Source: Bradyrhizobium yuanmingense (GTDB taxonomy: Bacteria > Pseudomonadota > Alphaproteobacteria > Rhizobiales > Xanthobacteraceae). Taken from it: a DNA stretch of 64,000 nucleotides. Under the pieces are notes generated by a model. It was not told where the DNA came from and ran no database searches. It was given only the letters and a program-made list of their open reading frames with translations. The DNA lies in assembly GCF_029167105.1 (NCBI RefSeq), contig NZ_JARFML010000020.1:83632-147631 (forward strand), read 5' to 3'. Numbering within the stretch: the first letter of the stretch is position 1; each line of letters begins with the position of its first letter. A program made the position numbers and the translations under genes. Of the stretch, positions 33,851-42,661 are shown one piece after another.

Positions 33851-34753
33851 TTACAGTTTCCCATACACCCGCGCCGCCACCGCCTTCAGGCGTTCGACCG
33901 AGCCGGACTCCGGATGCGGCTTGACCGGGGCGAACAGGATCGAAGCCTGCCTGCCATTCTTCCAGACATAGATGGTGACGGCGTTGCCGTTGCCCTTGGT
34001 GCAGGAATGCTCGCCGAACGCTTCACTGCCGAGCCCGGATATCGCCACGTGCTTGCAGGGGCCTGCGCGCTTCATCATGCCGATGGCGGTGTCGCGCGAG
34101 GTCGCGATCACCGCGACGGTCATGGTGTTGGCCTCGCGATCGAACATCATGCAGCTGCCCGCGCCGGTCCGCTGCACCGTCAGCGTGCTGTTGTCGAGAA
34201 AGCCGTCGGCATCGGCGGCCGTGAGCCACTCGCAATTGCCGAACCGCTCGCTGCTCTTGCTCACGCTTGCGATGGCAATGCGTGCGGCTTCGGCGATCGG
34301 CGCGAGCAGCGCATCGTCGGCGCGCCGGCCGATCGGATAGACGCTGATCTGCAGAATGTAATCGCCGGACAGGGCGACGACCGAGGCCTCCTGGCGCTCG
34401 GCGCCCGCCGCGCTCGTTCCGCCCTGGCCCTCGTCGCCGATTCCGGACACCGCGCTCAGCGGCATGCGTTCGCCAAGCGTCTTGACGAAGGTCGCGTACA
34501 ATTCCCTGGCGCGGTCCTTGTCGGGATTGCGGAACACCGAGAGCATCATCGTGTCGCCGCGCCCGGCCTGGTAGATGCAGCCGCGGCCGTCCTGGTTCGA
34601 AATCAGGGACCATTTCAGCGCCGGCATCGCGCGGGCGAGCTCCTGGGCGCTGATGAACGGGCAGGTTTCGGCCGCGCGCGCGGGAAGCACCGGGGCGGCT
34701 GCGATGGCAAGGAATAGGACGAGCCGGAAGAATAGATGATCGATCGTGCGCAT
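33851..34753 (-). CDS. Secreted hypothetical protein
   Basis: 300 residues with a signal peptide ending ARA-AE. The body looks like two related halves, each with a Cys pair and a segment of the form WSLISNQDGRGCIYQ or GSCMMFDREANTMTVAV. The order suggests a tandem duplication of a small periplasmic domain, but I recognise no family. Function unknown. Confidence 0.7.
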   Translation of the reverse strand: MRTIDHLFFRLVLFLAIAAAPVLPARAAETCPFISAQELARAMPALKWSLISNQDGRGCIYQAGRGDTMMLSVFRNPDKDRARELYATFVKTLGERMPLSAVSGIGDEGQGGTSAAGAERQEASVVALSGDYILQISVYPIGRRADDALLAPIAEAARIAIASVSKSSERFGNCEWLTAADADGFLDNSTLTVQRTGAGSCMMFDREANTMTVAVIATSRDTAIGMMKRAGPCKHVAISGLGSEAFGEHSCTKGNGNAVTIYVWKNGRQASILFAPVKPHPESGSVERLKAVAARVYGKL

Positions 34754-34812
34754 CGGACGAACTTACTATCGAAACGGTGCGCCCGACGAGATGAAACTGA
34801 ACAAAAATCCTA

Positions 34813-36678
34813 TTACGCAGCCCCCGGTGCCTTCGCCACCGTCAGGTCCTTCAGGAACTGCTCCATGAGCGGCTTGTTGCCAAACCGGCGATAAGAGCGC
34901 TCTGCCTCCAACGAAAATGTCGGTTGGGCCCCTACCAAGCTTGCCATCGTCAGCTGCGCCGCTTCTATATCACCGCGCCGCCCTTGCAGCGCAGCCTGGA
35001 TGAGCAGGCAGTTGGCATCGCGCGGCGCCCTTACAAGGCATTCGGAGATCACGGTAGCCGACTCATCGCGACGATCAGCGGCGTAAAGAGCCTGGCCATG
35101 CACATAGGCGTAATATTCCGGCGCCATGGGATGAAGGCGACGCGCCCGTTCGGCATTGGCAACGGCGTCCGCGTAGTCCCCGAAACGGACTTGCGCTTTT
35201 GCCAATGCCATCATGCTATCCGGGTCATTGGGATTCAGTTCGACGGCGCGCTTGGCGGCCTGCAAGCCGCCCGCATAATCGCCCTGCACCGCCAGCCCGA
35301 AGCTGATCACCTGATAGCCGAGCGAGAGATTGGGATCGAGGCGCACAGCCTGGCGCGCTTCGCTAAGACCCAGTTCCAGCTCATGCGCTGCCGCCCGACC
35401 ACTCGACCTCTTGGCCACATCCGCGATGTAAGTGAGGGCCAGGCCCGCACGGGCGGCGGCATAGGCCGGGTCCATTTCCAGCGCGCGCTGATATAGGCCG
35501 CGTGCCTCCAGAAGTGCTTCCGCATCCTGGACGCCATGGCGGTATCGATGACGGGCCCGCAGCAGAAGATCGTAAGCCTGAAGGTTGTCGGTCGGACGTT
35601 GCGCGGCAGCGATGGCTTCATTTCGGCCGATATACGGCGCGAGCTGGGCGACGATTTCCGTGGTCAGCTCGCTTTGTACGGTGAAGACGTCGGCAACCTG
35701 CCTGTCGAAGCTGCGCGACCAAAGGTGCGCGCCCGATTTCACGTCGATCAGTTGCGCCGAGACGCGAAGCCGGTCTCCCTCGCGGCGCGCGCTGCCTTCC
35801 ACCACGTAGGAAACGCCCAGCTTTGCCCCGAGCTTGCGCATATCGCTTTCTTGCCCGCGCACGGCATAGGTGGAGTCGCGCGCGATGATCTGAAGCTCGG
35901 AATTCCTTGCAAGCGCCGTGGTCACATCCTCGGTCAGCCCGTCTGCAAAGTACGATTGGTCGCCGCTCATGGTCGCAAAGGGCATGACCGCAACTGACGG
36001 CCGCGGGTCGGCGCGGGTCTGGTCGAAAAGCAGCGCGGCCGGGAGCCGGCTGACCATCGCCGCCAGGGAAAGCGGTTGGATTTGGGTGCCGATGAGGACA
36101 AGGGCTACGGCGGCGATGCCATACGACCAGCGCGCAGCGGTACCGTGTAGAACGCGCGGGACTTTTCGCCAGCGAGACCACGAGGATTGCGCGCGCCGTA
36201 CCCGGTAGACATTAAGACGCTCGGGAATGTTTTTGGCGCGCCTGCGGCCCACACGCGCGAACACATCGCCGCGATTGCGGTCTGCGGCCATGACGACAGC
36301 GCCGCTAACGAAGATGCTACCGGGATCGGCCATCGTTTCAAGCCGTGTGGCGACATTGACGCCGTCGCCGTACATGTCGCCATTGTCCTCGATGACATCA
36401 CCGAGGTTGATGCCTATGCGCAGTTCAAACGGGGCGTTGTCGAACCCTTGCTGGATGGCAGTGCCCGCATCAACGGCTTCGTTGACGCTGGGAAACATCG
36501 CCAGAAACCCGTCCCCGGTCATCTTGAAGATGCGTCCGCCATGCTGCGCGACCGTGGGCTCGATCAGATTGTCGAAGACCGCGCGCAGCTCTTTATAGGT
36601 GGAGGCCTCGTTTTCGGCCATCATCAGGCTGTAGCTGACGATGTCGGCGGCCATGATCGCGGCGAGCTTGCGTTCCAT
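34813..36678 (-). CDS. Class III adenylate/guanylate cyclase with TolB-like and TPR regions
   Basis: 621 residues from ATG 36676-36678. N-terminal cyclase domain: LAAIMAADIVSYSLMM has the first metal-binding Asp, KMTGDGFLAMFPS has the second, and YGDGVNVATRLETMA belongs to the dimer face. A membrane helix (YGIAAVALVLIGTQI) follows at ~195, then a TolB/FlgO-like segment (AVMPFATMSGDQSYFADGLTEDVTTALAR) and TPR repeats to the end. This multi-part type is common in Bradyrhizobium and uses the TPR part as a periplasmic or cytoplasmic sensor. Signal is unknown. Confidence 0.88.
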   Translation of the reverse strand: MERKLAAIMAADIVSYSLMMAENEASTYKELRAVFDNLIEPTVAQHGGRIFKMTGDGFLAMFPSVNEAVDAGTAIQQGFDNAPFELRIGINLGDVIEDNGDMYGDGVNVATRLETMADPGSIFVSGAVVMAADRNRGDVFARVGRRRAKNIPERLNVYRVRRAQSSWSRWRKVPRVLHGTAARWSYGIAAVALVLIGTQIQPLSLAAMVSRLPAALLFDQTRADPRPSVAVMPFATMSGDQSYFADGLTEDVTTALARNSELQIIARDSTYAVRGQESDMRKLGAKLGVSYVVEGSARREGDRLRVSAQLIDVKSGAHLWSRSFDRQVADVFTVQSELTTEIVAQLAPYIGRNEAIAAAQRPTDNLQAYDLLLRARHRYRHGVQDAEALLEARGLYQRALEMDPAYAAARAGLALTYIADVAKRSSGRAAAHELELGLSEARQAVRLDPNLSLGYQVISFGLAVQGDYAGGLQAAKRAVELNPNDPDSMMALAKAQVRFGDYADAVANAERARRLHPMAPEYYAYVHGQALYAADRRDESATVISECLVRAPRDANCLLIQAALQGRRGDIEAAQLTMASLVGAQPTFSLEAERSYRRFGNKPLMEQFLKDLTVAKAPGAA

Positions 36679-36913
36679 CAACGGTTTCCCGATACAGGGC
36701 CAAGCAAAAACTGGCATTGCGGACATTCGGCGCCAGCTTGAGATTAAACCTTCCAACCCGCATGCGGTTATCAACACAGCTCATATGTGCGTGAGTATGA
36801 GAGCCCTCCGGCGGGCGTGCAGGCAGCAGCACTGCGCGCATATGGCTGATCCTAAGTTCCTGCGGGTTCCCATATGGCGACGGTGAGGCCGGCGCCGGGT
36901 CAGCGGCCGTTCG

Positions 36914-37270
36914 TCACCGCCCCTGATATTCGGCCCAGCAATCCGCCGTCTCATAAACGCGGACCGCCCACAGCTGCGGCAGGCTGGGCTTCAAGCGGTC
37001 CCAGATCCAGACCGCGATATTCTCGGCGGTCGGATTCGCGAGGCCGTCGACCTCATTCAGGCACTGGTGGTCCAGCGCGGCCATGATGCCGGCGAAGCTC
37101 TTTTCGATATCGAAGAAATCCGCGACAAAGCCGGTGTGCGGGTCGACCGGCCCATCCAGCTGGACCTCGACCCGATAGGAATGACCATGCAGCCGGCTGC
37201 ACCGGTGAGTCTCGGGCACGTTTGGCAGCCGATGCGCCGCCTCGAACTTGAACGCCTGCGATATCCTCAT
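36914..37270 (-). CDS. queD: 6-carboxytetrahydropterin synthase
   Basis: 118 residues from ATG 37268-37270. Zinc ligands and catalytic residues are visible: His13 in FEAAHRL, Cys24 and the HGH pair (His28, His30) in CSRLHGHSYRV. QueD makes 6-carboxy-tetrahydropterin from dihydroneopterin triphosphate for queuosine. No other que gene is next to it. It lies immediately beside the tRNA-Arg fragment on the side away from the putative island. Confidence 0.9.
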   Translation of the reverse strand: MRISQAFKFEAAHRLPNVPETHRCSRLHGHSYRVEVQLDGPVDPHTGFVADFFDIEKSFAGIMAALDHQCLNEVDGLANPTAENIAVWIWDRLKPSLPQLWAVRVYETADCWAEYQGR

Positions 37271-37354
37271 CCAGCTCCCCACACGGCATGGCCATCCGGT
37301 CTCGGGCCGGTCTGGCGACCAGATGCTGTCCTGTCCTGACCTTTCGGCAAAGAA

Positions 37355-37405
37355 TGGCGCGCCCGGAACGATTCGAACGTCCGACCCTCAGATTCGTAGT
37401 CTGGT
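37355..37405 (-). tRNA. 3' half of tRNA-Arg(ACG), integration scar
   Basis: On the minus strand the sequence reads an anticodon loop CTACGAA (anticodon ACG), TCTG stem side, variable region, T-arm GTTCGAATC and an acceptor ending GCGCGCCA. The D-arm and 5' acceptor are absent; beyond about 37405 the sequence is unrelated. This is a truncated tRNA gene, the kind left as an att site by site-specific integration. It should not be expressed as a functional tRNA. Short frames across it read ARPERFERPTL or APGTIRTSDPQIRSL, artefacts often mis-annotated as proteins. Confidence 0.85.
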
Positions 37406-37514
37406 CAGAACCGTTGAAATTGCTAAGGTTTGTTGCCGTAACGCAAAGCCCAATGCCTCAAGAACATGCAATTTCAGCCCTATCGCTTGGCGGTGTTACC
37501 CGGCATCCATCAAT

Positions 37515-37560
37515 GCTGATCGTCGTGTGGCGGAGAGGCTGATCGTCGTGTGGCGGAGAG
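37515..37560 (+). repeat. 23-bp tandem duplication
   Basis: A 23-bp unit beginning GCTGATCGTCGTGTGG is present twice, head to tail, at 37515-37537 and 37538-37560 with no differences. It sits in non-coding DNA just past the tRNA fragment. Confidence 0.85.
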
Positions 37561-37616
37561 AATGGGACTATCTGTCACCCAAAGACGATGCCAGAATCCG
37601 AAATAAAATCAGCTTG

Positions 37617-38170
37617 TTACAGACGCCCGATGTTCGGACCGTGTACCAGAATATGTGTACCTAGTACAACCCCGTTCGCGACCAGGATTAACTGAACAAA
37701 TCCTTGGAAGGCGATCCCTCGGCGAAATGCCGCGCGCGCGGGCACCGGGGATACTGCTTCCGACGCTCGAGATGGGCCATCAGGCGTGACTGCCAAGTGG
37801 CCGGCGACATCGAAGCCACGCCCGATACCGTCTGCGCGGCTATCGTGCGGTCCGATTGACGGACCTGCACCTGGGCTTGGATGGAGGCTTTGGATTCGGC
37901 TGATGGCTGTTGCTTGCGGGGCTTCGGCTGTTCCTTCGGCTGCTCTCTTGTCGACCGAACGACGGGAAGCGGCACCTCGACTTTCTCTGGCACAGCCTTT
38001 CGTCGATCCTCTTCGCGACATTGAACGTTCAATACTCGAACAGGCGCGGCGCGATGCATAGCAGCACCGCGGCTCCGAGCCCGAGCAGCATCAGGCTCGT
38101 AAGCCGGCTGCTCAACAACAGGACGCGCGTCGTCAACCGGGTCCGCACTGATGCGACGGTTGTGCTGAGC
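37617..38170 (-). pseudogene. Broken tonB-like gene
   Basis: Three minus-strand frames together resemble a TonB protein. One has a membrane helix (TSLMLLGLGAAVLLCIAP), a second a Pro/Lys/Gln-rich spacer followed by the C-terminal domain start ATWQSRLMAHLERRKQYP, and a third the end (GFVQLILVANGVVLGTHIL). Frame changes occur near 38035 and about 37720-37740. TonB couples the inner-membrane proton motive force to outer-membrane receptors; this copy cannot make it. No exbB or exbD lies beside it, so it is probably a stranded relic in the island edge. Confidence 0.65.
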
Positions 38171-38281
38171 ACGGCCCACTTGGTCGAACCGGTGAACACG
38201 CCAGCAATCAAGCAGTGCTGCCACAAATAGGATGAGCGTCAGAGGATTGGTCGTGCCCAATGCGACAGCGCTCAGATAGGC

Positions 38282-38397
38282 CGCGGCGGAATACCGCGAG
38301 TGCCGCTGATAAGGCGAATATCGGGTGCTTGGAGCATGCGCTCGGCGGCGATCTTTCCAACGCCCGATGTCGCTCCGGTCATCACAATCGTCTTCAG
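38282..38397 (-). pseudogene. Short-chain dehydrogenase N-terminal fragment
   Basis: The minus strand reads KTIVMTGATSGVGKIAAERML then QAPDIRLISGTRG: a Rossmann start with the TGxxxGxG motif, about 38 residues, then unrelated sequence. It has no ATG of its own in place and no catalytic Tyr-Lys segment. It is the stub of an SDR gene cut by rearrangement. Confidence 0.65.
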
Positions 38398-38405
38398 GAC
38401 TCCCA

Positions 38406-38905
38406 CAAGGACGACGGCATCGGCTTTCGCTAAATTATAAGCCAGCAGTTTGTCACGAGAGAACCGGCGTGACTGTTGAATAATCCGCTTTTCAGTTCTC
38501 GTGTTTGTCAGATTCTGGATGCATAGCCGCTGTGCAGAGACGTCCTTGCAACCAACCGCGCCATCAAGCGTATTTTACTTAGCTGGTCTAAAACTGCGAT
38601 TTGATTGGGGCGCGAGGGCTTTTAAGGTAGAGCAATGCCGAAAGATTTGCACTCTAGAGTAGCACATTGCTCAACGAAGCAGCAGACATCTGGTCGTCAA
38701 ATTGATGGATGCCGGAAAATGTAAATCATTTGTGCAACAACTGCACTATGTCATCGCACCGTCATAACGAAGCCCAGCAAGTTGCCGGATTAATTGGAAG
38801 CAATCGGGGTTTTTTGACCAATAAAGCAGCTTACGTACCGAAGAAATATTGCGGGCTGGCGTTTCCTGCATTGGGATCGGACCATGCGGATGCTTGGAGG
38901 CACCT
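38406..38905. other. AT-richer intergenic stretch before cold-shock gene
   Basis: Lower GC than the neighbours; no gene supported. The part just ahead of the cold-shock gene may be its 5' untranslated region, which in other cold-shock genes folds as a thermosensor; the fold was not determined here. Confidence 0.35.
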
Positions 38906-39136
38906 TTGGCAAATGGATTTGTCGTCTGGTTTAACAAGTTTAAGGGTTATGGCTTCATCAGACCCGAACATGGAGGCAAGGACGTATTCGTTCATTCGTC
39001 GGCGGTCGAGGAGGCTGGTCTTTCGACGTTGGTCGAAGGCCAGCGATTGAGCTACGAGCTTGTGTCGGTTTCAGGCAAGATGACGGCCAGTCGTCTGAGA
39101 GTCGACAAGGAGGAACCCTCAAATCAGAACGGGTAA
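38906..39136 (+). CDS. Cold-shock-domain protein
   Basis: 76 residues in the cold-shock fold: GFVVWFNKFKGYGFIRPEHGGKDVFVHSSAV contains RNP1 (KGYGFI) and RNP2 (VFVHS). The best start is TTG at 38906, five bases past a GGAGG; a longer frame from 38849 has no RBS. These proteins bind single-stranded RNA and help translation at low temperature or under stress. Two positions in the RNP region are changed from the usual (WFN-K-F and R-PEH), so binding may be slightly altered. Confidence 0.82.
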   Translation: MANGFVVWFNKFKGYGFIRPEHGGKDVFVHSSAVEEAGLSTLVEGQRLSYELVSVSGKMTASRLRVDKEEPSNQNG

Positions 39137-39170
39137 ATCCGGATTGCTCCGCACAGTTCGCAACGTCGCC

Positions 39171-39887
39171 TTACGGGCGGCTATGCCTCACATGAAGGTT
39201 TTCAAGCATATTGTTGTAACGACCAATAAGGTCCATCAGCTCGGCGGCATGATCTAACAAAAAGCGGCAGATGCTGGTACCGACTATCTGCACTGTCGCG
39301 TCGATCTGCTCCAAGAGCTCGTCACGAACCGCGCTACAGTGACTTGCAAAGAGAGCTGCGTCGCTCGACCATTCGCTCGCCATCCTCAGCGTTTCCAGCG
39401 TCGGCGCTTCGTGCTGTGGTGCAACCGCGAACCACCGATCTACGTGCATGCTCCGGTCGCCCCCGCCCGCTCGAGGAGTGCCGCGAAAAACCGCTCGCTC
39501 GACATCAATGGAAAGTAGCTCCAGCGTCTCGCTATGAAGGCGGTCAACCTCAGTCATGGAATGGTCGAACATGCTGCTAAGCTGCACGAGCTGCAACCAT
39601 GCGAGCCTCAAATGCTGGTAGGGCGACAATTCGTCATTCTGCCAAGGATAGTTGCTGGCAACAACCCGGCAGATACCGAGGTCGCCGTACACAGTCACCA
39701 ACTTCAAGAGTGCCTCAAGCTCCGCCTTTAAGCGCCGGTGAATGGTCGTTATCCCTCCTCGCATCTGCTCCGGCACGAACTCGAAGGAGGGTTCGGACAA
39801 GCGCATAAGATTCTTGTCAGCCAACTCGACAATCGGAGAGATCAGCCGGTTGATCTCACCTGTCGTTAGCTCACCCACCCTGTCCAT
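39171..39887 (-). CDS. Hypothetical helical protein
   Basis: 238 residues, mostly helical by composition, with no signal peptide or membrane span. I recognise no domain. It is rich in Leu/Glu/Asp and its codon use is less GC-biased than the flanking metabolic genes, fitting an acquired gene. The conserved neighbourhood is unknown. Confidence 0.5.
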   Translation of the reverse strand: MDRVGELTTGEINRLISPIVELADKNLMRLSEPSFEFVPEQMRGGITTIHRRLKAELEALLKLVTVYGDLGICRVVASNYPWQNDELSPYQHLRLAWLQLVQLSSMFDHSMTEVDRLHSETLELLSIDVERAVFRGTPRAGGGDRSMHVDRWFAVAPQHEAPTLETLRMASEWSSDAALFASHCSAVRDELLEQIDATVQIVGTSICRFLLDHAAELMDLIGRYNNMLENLHVRHSRP

Positions 39888-40300
39888 ATCAAAAATCCAG
39901 CAATGCCCCGGCGCACCAGCACCCGACCTGCGTCGTTGGCTCGCGAATCCCAGTCGGGAGCCTCTCAGGGTTCGGCGATTTTCGGAAGCCCCAATTTAGG
40001 TCTCGAATCCAGGAACCGGTGGAAAGACGACCTGCATGGCGGCCGTCGACCGATAGATCCGATCGCGAAAGCCTTCGGCTTGCGGAAGTTTCAATAGTTC
40101 ACTTTCGGCGTCGTTCGTGGCTGCCGACCAGCCTCGGCCGGGACGGTCGCCCATCTAGGCCCGTCGGCACCCGAACGACTACCAGCGTCTCTCGGCGCCA
40201 CTGGCCGCGCCGTTGCTTCAATTCGGGCCTCGATCGCAGCCGCCAGCCCGCACTTTTGCCGGATTGTCATTGAGGGAGTTGGGGCGCAAAAGGCAGCGCC
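39888..40300. other. Intergenic stretch, no supported gene
   Basis: Between the unknown gene and the end of the first glycosyltransferase. Overlapping short frames on the plus strand lack ribosome sites and look like shadows. No repeat or hairpin was evident. Confidence 0.4.
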
Positions 40301-41509
40301 TCAATGGTTTACTGGCCTCCCATATGCCGATTGTTGCGGCCTTCCACCGCTTCCAGTCCAACCGGCGAGCGCCACATTGGCCCTCGCCCGCTTCTGTCCG
40401 AGCAAGTCATCATATATGTCCAACGTCCTCAGCGCGATATCGGACCAATCGTAGCGCAATGCGCTCTGGCGGCGGACCTCTTCGCGCTCTTCCGCATTTC
40501 GACGCGATACCGTCAGTGTCGACAGCTTTGCGCGCATCTCCTCGCAGTCCCCGACATGGAAGATGTGTTCGGGGTCGGTTACCACTTCCAGATTCGGGGC
40601 GATATCACTCACCAGCACCGGCAATCCGTAGCTAAGCGCTTCGAGCAATACGATCGGAAGTCCTTCGTGCGACGACGGCAGCACGAACAATGCCGCATGG
40701 GCATAGAGCTGCCGCAACCCGTCGCCAGTCTGAAACCCGGCCATGACCACACTATCGTGACCGGCGGCCTCTTTTGCTAACCTGTCGGCGTACTCGTTCT
40801 GGTGGTCAATCTTTCCGACTATGGCCAGTTTCCATCCCGGCAATGCAGCAGCCAGGAATGCGTGCAAGAGATCGAGTTGCCGCTTCTCGGGGACCAGCCG
40901 GCCGACCGTCAAAACGTATCGCCCTGGCTCCAGACCCAGTTCGACCACCCTCTCGCTCTGTTGCGGTACATCCGAGAATATCACGCCGTTCGGCACCACC
41001 TCGCATGGTTTGCCGTACTTCGACGTGATCAAGTCACCGATGCTGCGGCTGACCGCAATTCGCCGGTTGGCGTAGCGCATTCCGACGGCTTCGCCGGTCC
41101 TCAGCACCATACGCGCCGCCCAGCCCCATTTTTCCCTGTTGTAATCCTCGCCATGATGCGTGACGACGACCCGCAGGCCGACGGCACGAAGCAACGGCGT
41201 CACAATCGCTGGACCTATCCCATGAATGTGGACTAGTGCCGGCCGCCGCACCATTGCGACAATTGCGCAGACGACTGAATGCAGCAGGGTCTCGAGGTAC
41301 TTGTTGCTCACGGTCCACAGCCGCAGGACCCGGACTCCCCTCCATATCTTGGGGGCATCCGGCGCAACATAGGGCGACCGCATGCAGACGGTAACCCGCC
41401 TGCCGAGCTCGACCACTCTCGGTGCAAGATTTTCTGCATGTGTCTCTATACCGCCCTGAACCTGGGGGAAGCCACGGAAGCCGAACATGTAGATCTCACG
41501 CCTGCTCAT
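40301..41509 (-). CDS. GT4-family glycosyltransferase
   Basis: 402 residues in the GT-B fold: YMFGFRGFPQVQGGIETHAENLAP at the start, VVTHHGEDYNREKWG in the acceptor half, VVPNGV, and the donor half with LTVGRLVPEKRQ and LFVLPSSHEGLPIVLLEAL (the E-x7-E motif). It transfers a nucleotide-activated sugar, usually to a growing surface glycan on the inner face of the membrane. It is last of a three-gene minus-strand unit behind a radical SAM protein and a second GT4. Confidence 0.88.
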   Translation of the reverse strand: MSRREIYMFGFRGFPQVQGGIETHAENLAPRVVELGRRVTVCMRSPYVAPDAPKIWRGVRVLRLWTVSNKYLETLLHSVVCAIVAMVRRPALVHIHGIGPAIVTPLLRAVGLRVVVTHHGEDYNREKWGWAARMVLRTGEAVGMRYANRRIAVSRSIGDLITSKYGKPCEVVPNGVIFSDVPQQSERVVELGLEPGRYVLTVGRLVPEKRQLDLLHAFLAAALPGWKLAIVGKIDHQNEYADRLAKEAAGHDSVVMAGFQTGDGLRQLYAHAALFVLPSSHEGLPIVLLEALSYGLPVLVSDIAPNLEVVTDPEHIFHVGDCEEMRAKLSTLTVSRRNAEEREEVRRQSALRYDWSDIALRTLDIYDDLLGQKRARANVALAGWTGSGGRPQQSAYGRPVNH

Positions 41510-41526
41510 CTGGACTTCCTTCCAAT

Positions 41527-42660
41527 CTAATTGTTCATAAAGGTCCGCAGCGGGTAATGCTCTTCGGGGGTCATGCGGCCCTTGACCAGCCGGGCCTTGA
41601 CGTTCTTGTTCAAAAACGACGTTCGCTCGACGTGCGGCGACGGGCGCACGTCGGAATAATTGATGTAGCTGTCAAAGCATATGCTTTTGCCCATCGAGAC
41701 CTTGAGCTTATTCTTGAGGACCCATAGCAGAGGCTCGCTCTTCGGTAGCTGAGGAACCAGGTTGGATCGCATCGCGGTCCGTGCGGTCGTCACCATCCAG
41801 CAATTCTGCCCGCAACTCGCGACCTTCTTCCGTGTCTGCTGAGCGACCTCGCTATTCATGATCTCGCTCCATGATTCCCGCGCGAGATTTCCCATGGGCA
41901 AATCCGAGCGGACGTTGCAAGCCCACACGTCCGACCAGGGGTCGATAAAGGCGAAATCCTTTCCTGCGCTGCATGGGATCAGCCGATCGTGACCGAGAAT
42001 CTTCTCGATCAGACCAAGGTTCAGATAGGCCCGAAACCAGTTCTTCGGCTTCGGGCTGCGCAGCATCGCCGAGATCAGCCCCTCAACCTTGCGCGCGACC
42101 GCCCTGCGGTCGTAGAAGTAATTGTCGTTCTTGTAGAACTGCCATGCATTGTGAAGCGTGGAGGTTGCCAGCTCGAAGCCCTCCTTGCGAGCGAACTCGT
42201 AGACACTGACAAGCTGATCGACGTTCTCGTCTTGGATGACCATGGCAAAGCCAAGGTCGGTGCCTCCGGCTTCACGCAGCATACGGAGCCCGGCAATTTT
42301 CGTGTAGTAACCGTCCTTCTCGCCGCGAATTCGATCGCTTGTCTCTTGATCGCCCTCGAGCGAGAAGCGCACCTTGATGTTGGGATGCTTCTTGATGATC
42401 GGAACGAGGCGCTCCGGATGCAGCCCGTTCGACGATATCTCCATTACTCTTGCCTTCGGGTAGAGAAGGTCGATCATCTCTCCGAGGTCTTTGCGAAGCG
42501 TCGGCTCTCCGCCCGACACATTCAGATTGTCGAATCCCGACGGAAGCTTCGACAGCGTAGCCAGCGACACCTCTTCCTTTGGCTCCGTCGGATTTTGCCA
42601 GATGTAACACATCTGACACTTCGAATTGCAGCGGAACGTGGAAATGACGGTAAGGTCCAT
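41527..42660 (-). CDS. Radical SAM protein with SPASM-like C-terminus
   Basis: 377 residues from ATG 42658-42660. The cluster motif C-x3-C-x2-C is at Cys11, Cys15 and Cys18 (TFRCNSKCQMCYIW), followed by NVSGGEPTLRKDL and ISSNG. Near residues 230-290 more cysteines (PCSAGKDF, VWACNV, SCGQNCW) suggest an auxiliary iron-sulfur site as in SPASM proteins. It lies between two glycosyltransferases and its ATG follows the upstream stop almost directly, so it is made with them. The reaction could be sugar or peptide modification; none can be proved. Confidence 0.82.
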   Translation of the reverse strand: MDLTVISTFRCNSKCQMCYIWQNPTEPKEEVSLATLSKLPSGFDNLNVSGGEPTLRKDLGEMIDLLYPKARVMEISSNGLHPERLVPIIKKHPNIKVRFSLEGDQETSDRIRGEKDGYYTKIAGLRMLREAGGTDLGFAMVIQDENVDQLVSVYEFARKEGFELATSTLHNAWQFYKNDNYFYDRRAVARKVEGLISAMLRSPKPKNWFRAYLNLGLIEKILGHDRLIPCSAGKDFAFIDPWSDVWACNVRSDLPMGNLARESWSEIMNSEVAQQTRKKVASCGQNCWMVTTARTAMRSNLVPQLPKSEPLLWVLKNKLKVSMGKSICFDSYINYSDVRPSPHVERTSFLNKNVKARLVKGRMTPEEHYPLRTFMNN

Positions 42661-42661
42661 T

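Noticed and set aside
37248..37664. Plus-strand reading frames containing APGTIRTSDPQIRSL and ARPERFERPTL
   Set aside because: These peptides come from reading a tRNA-Arg gene as protein, a frequent annotation artefact. The nucleotide pattern is explained by the truncated tRNA.
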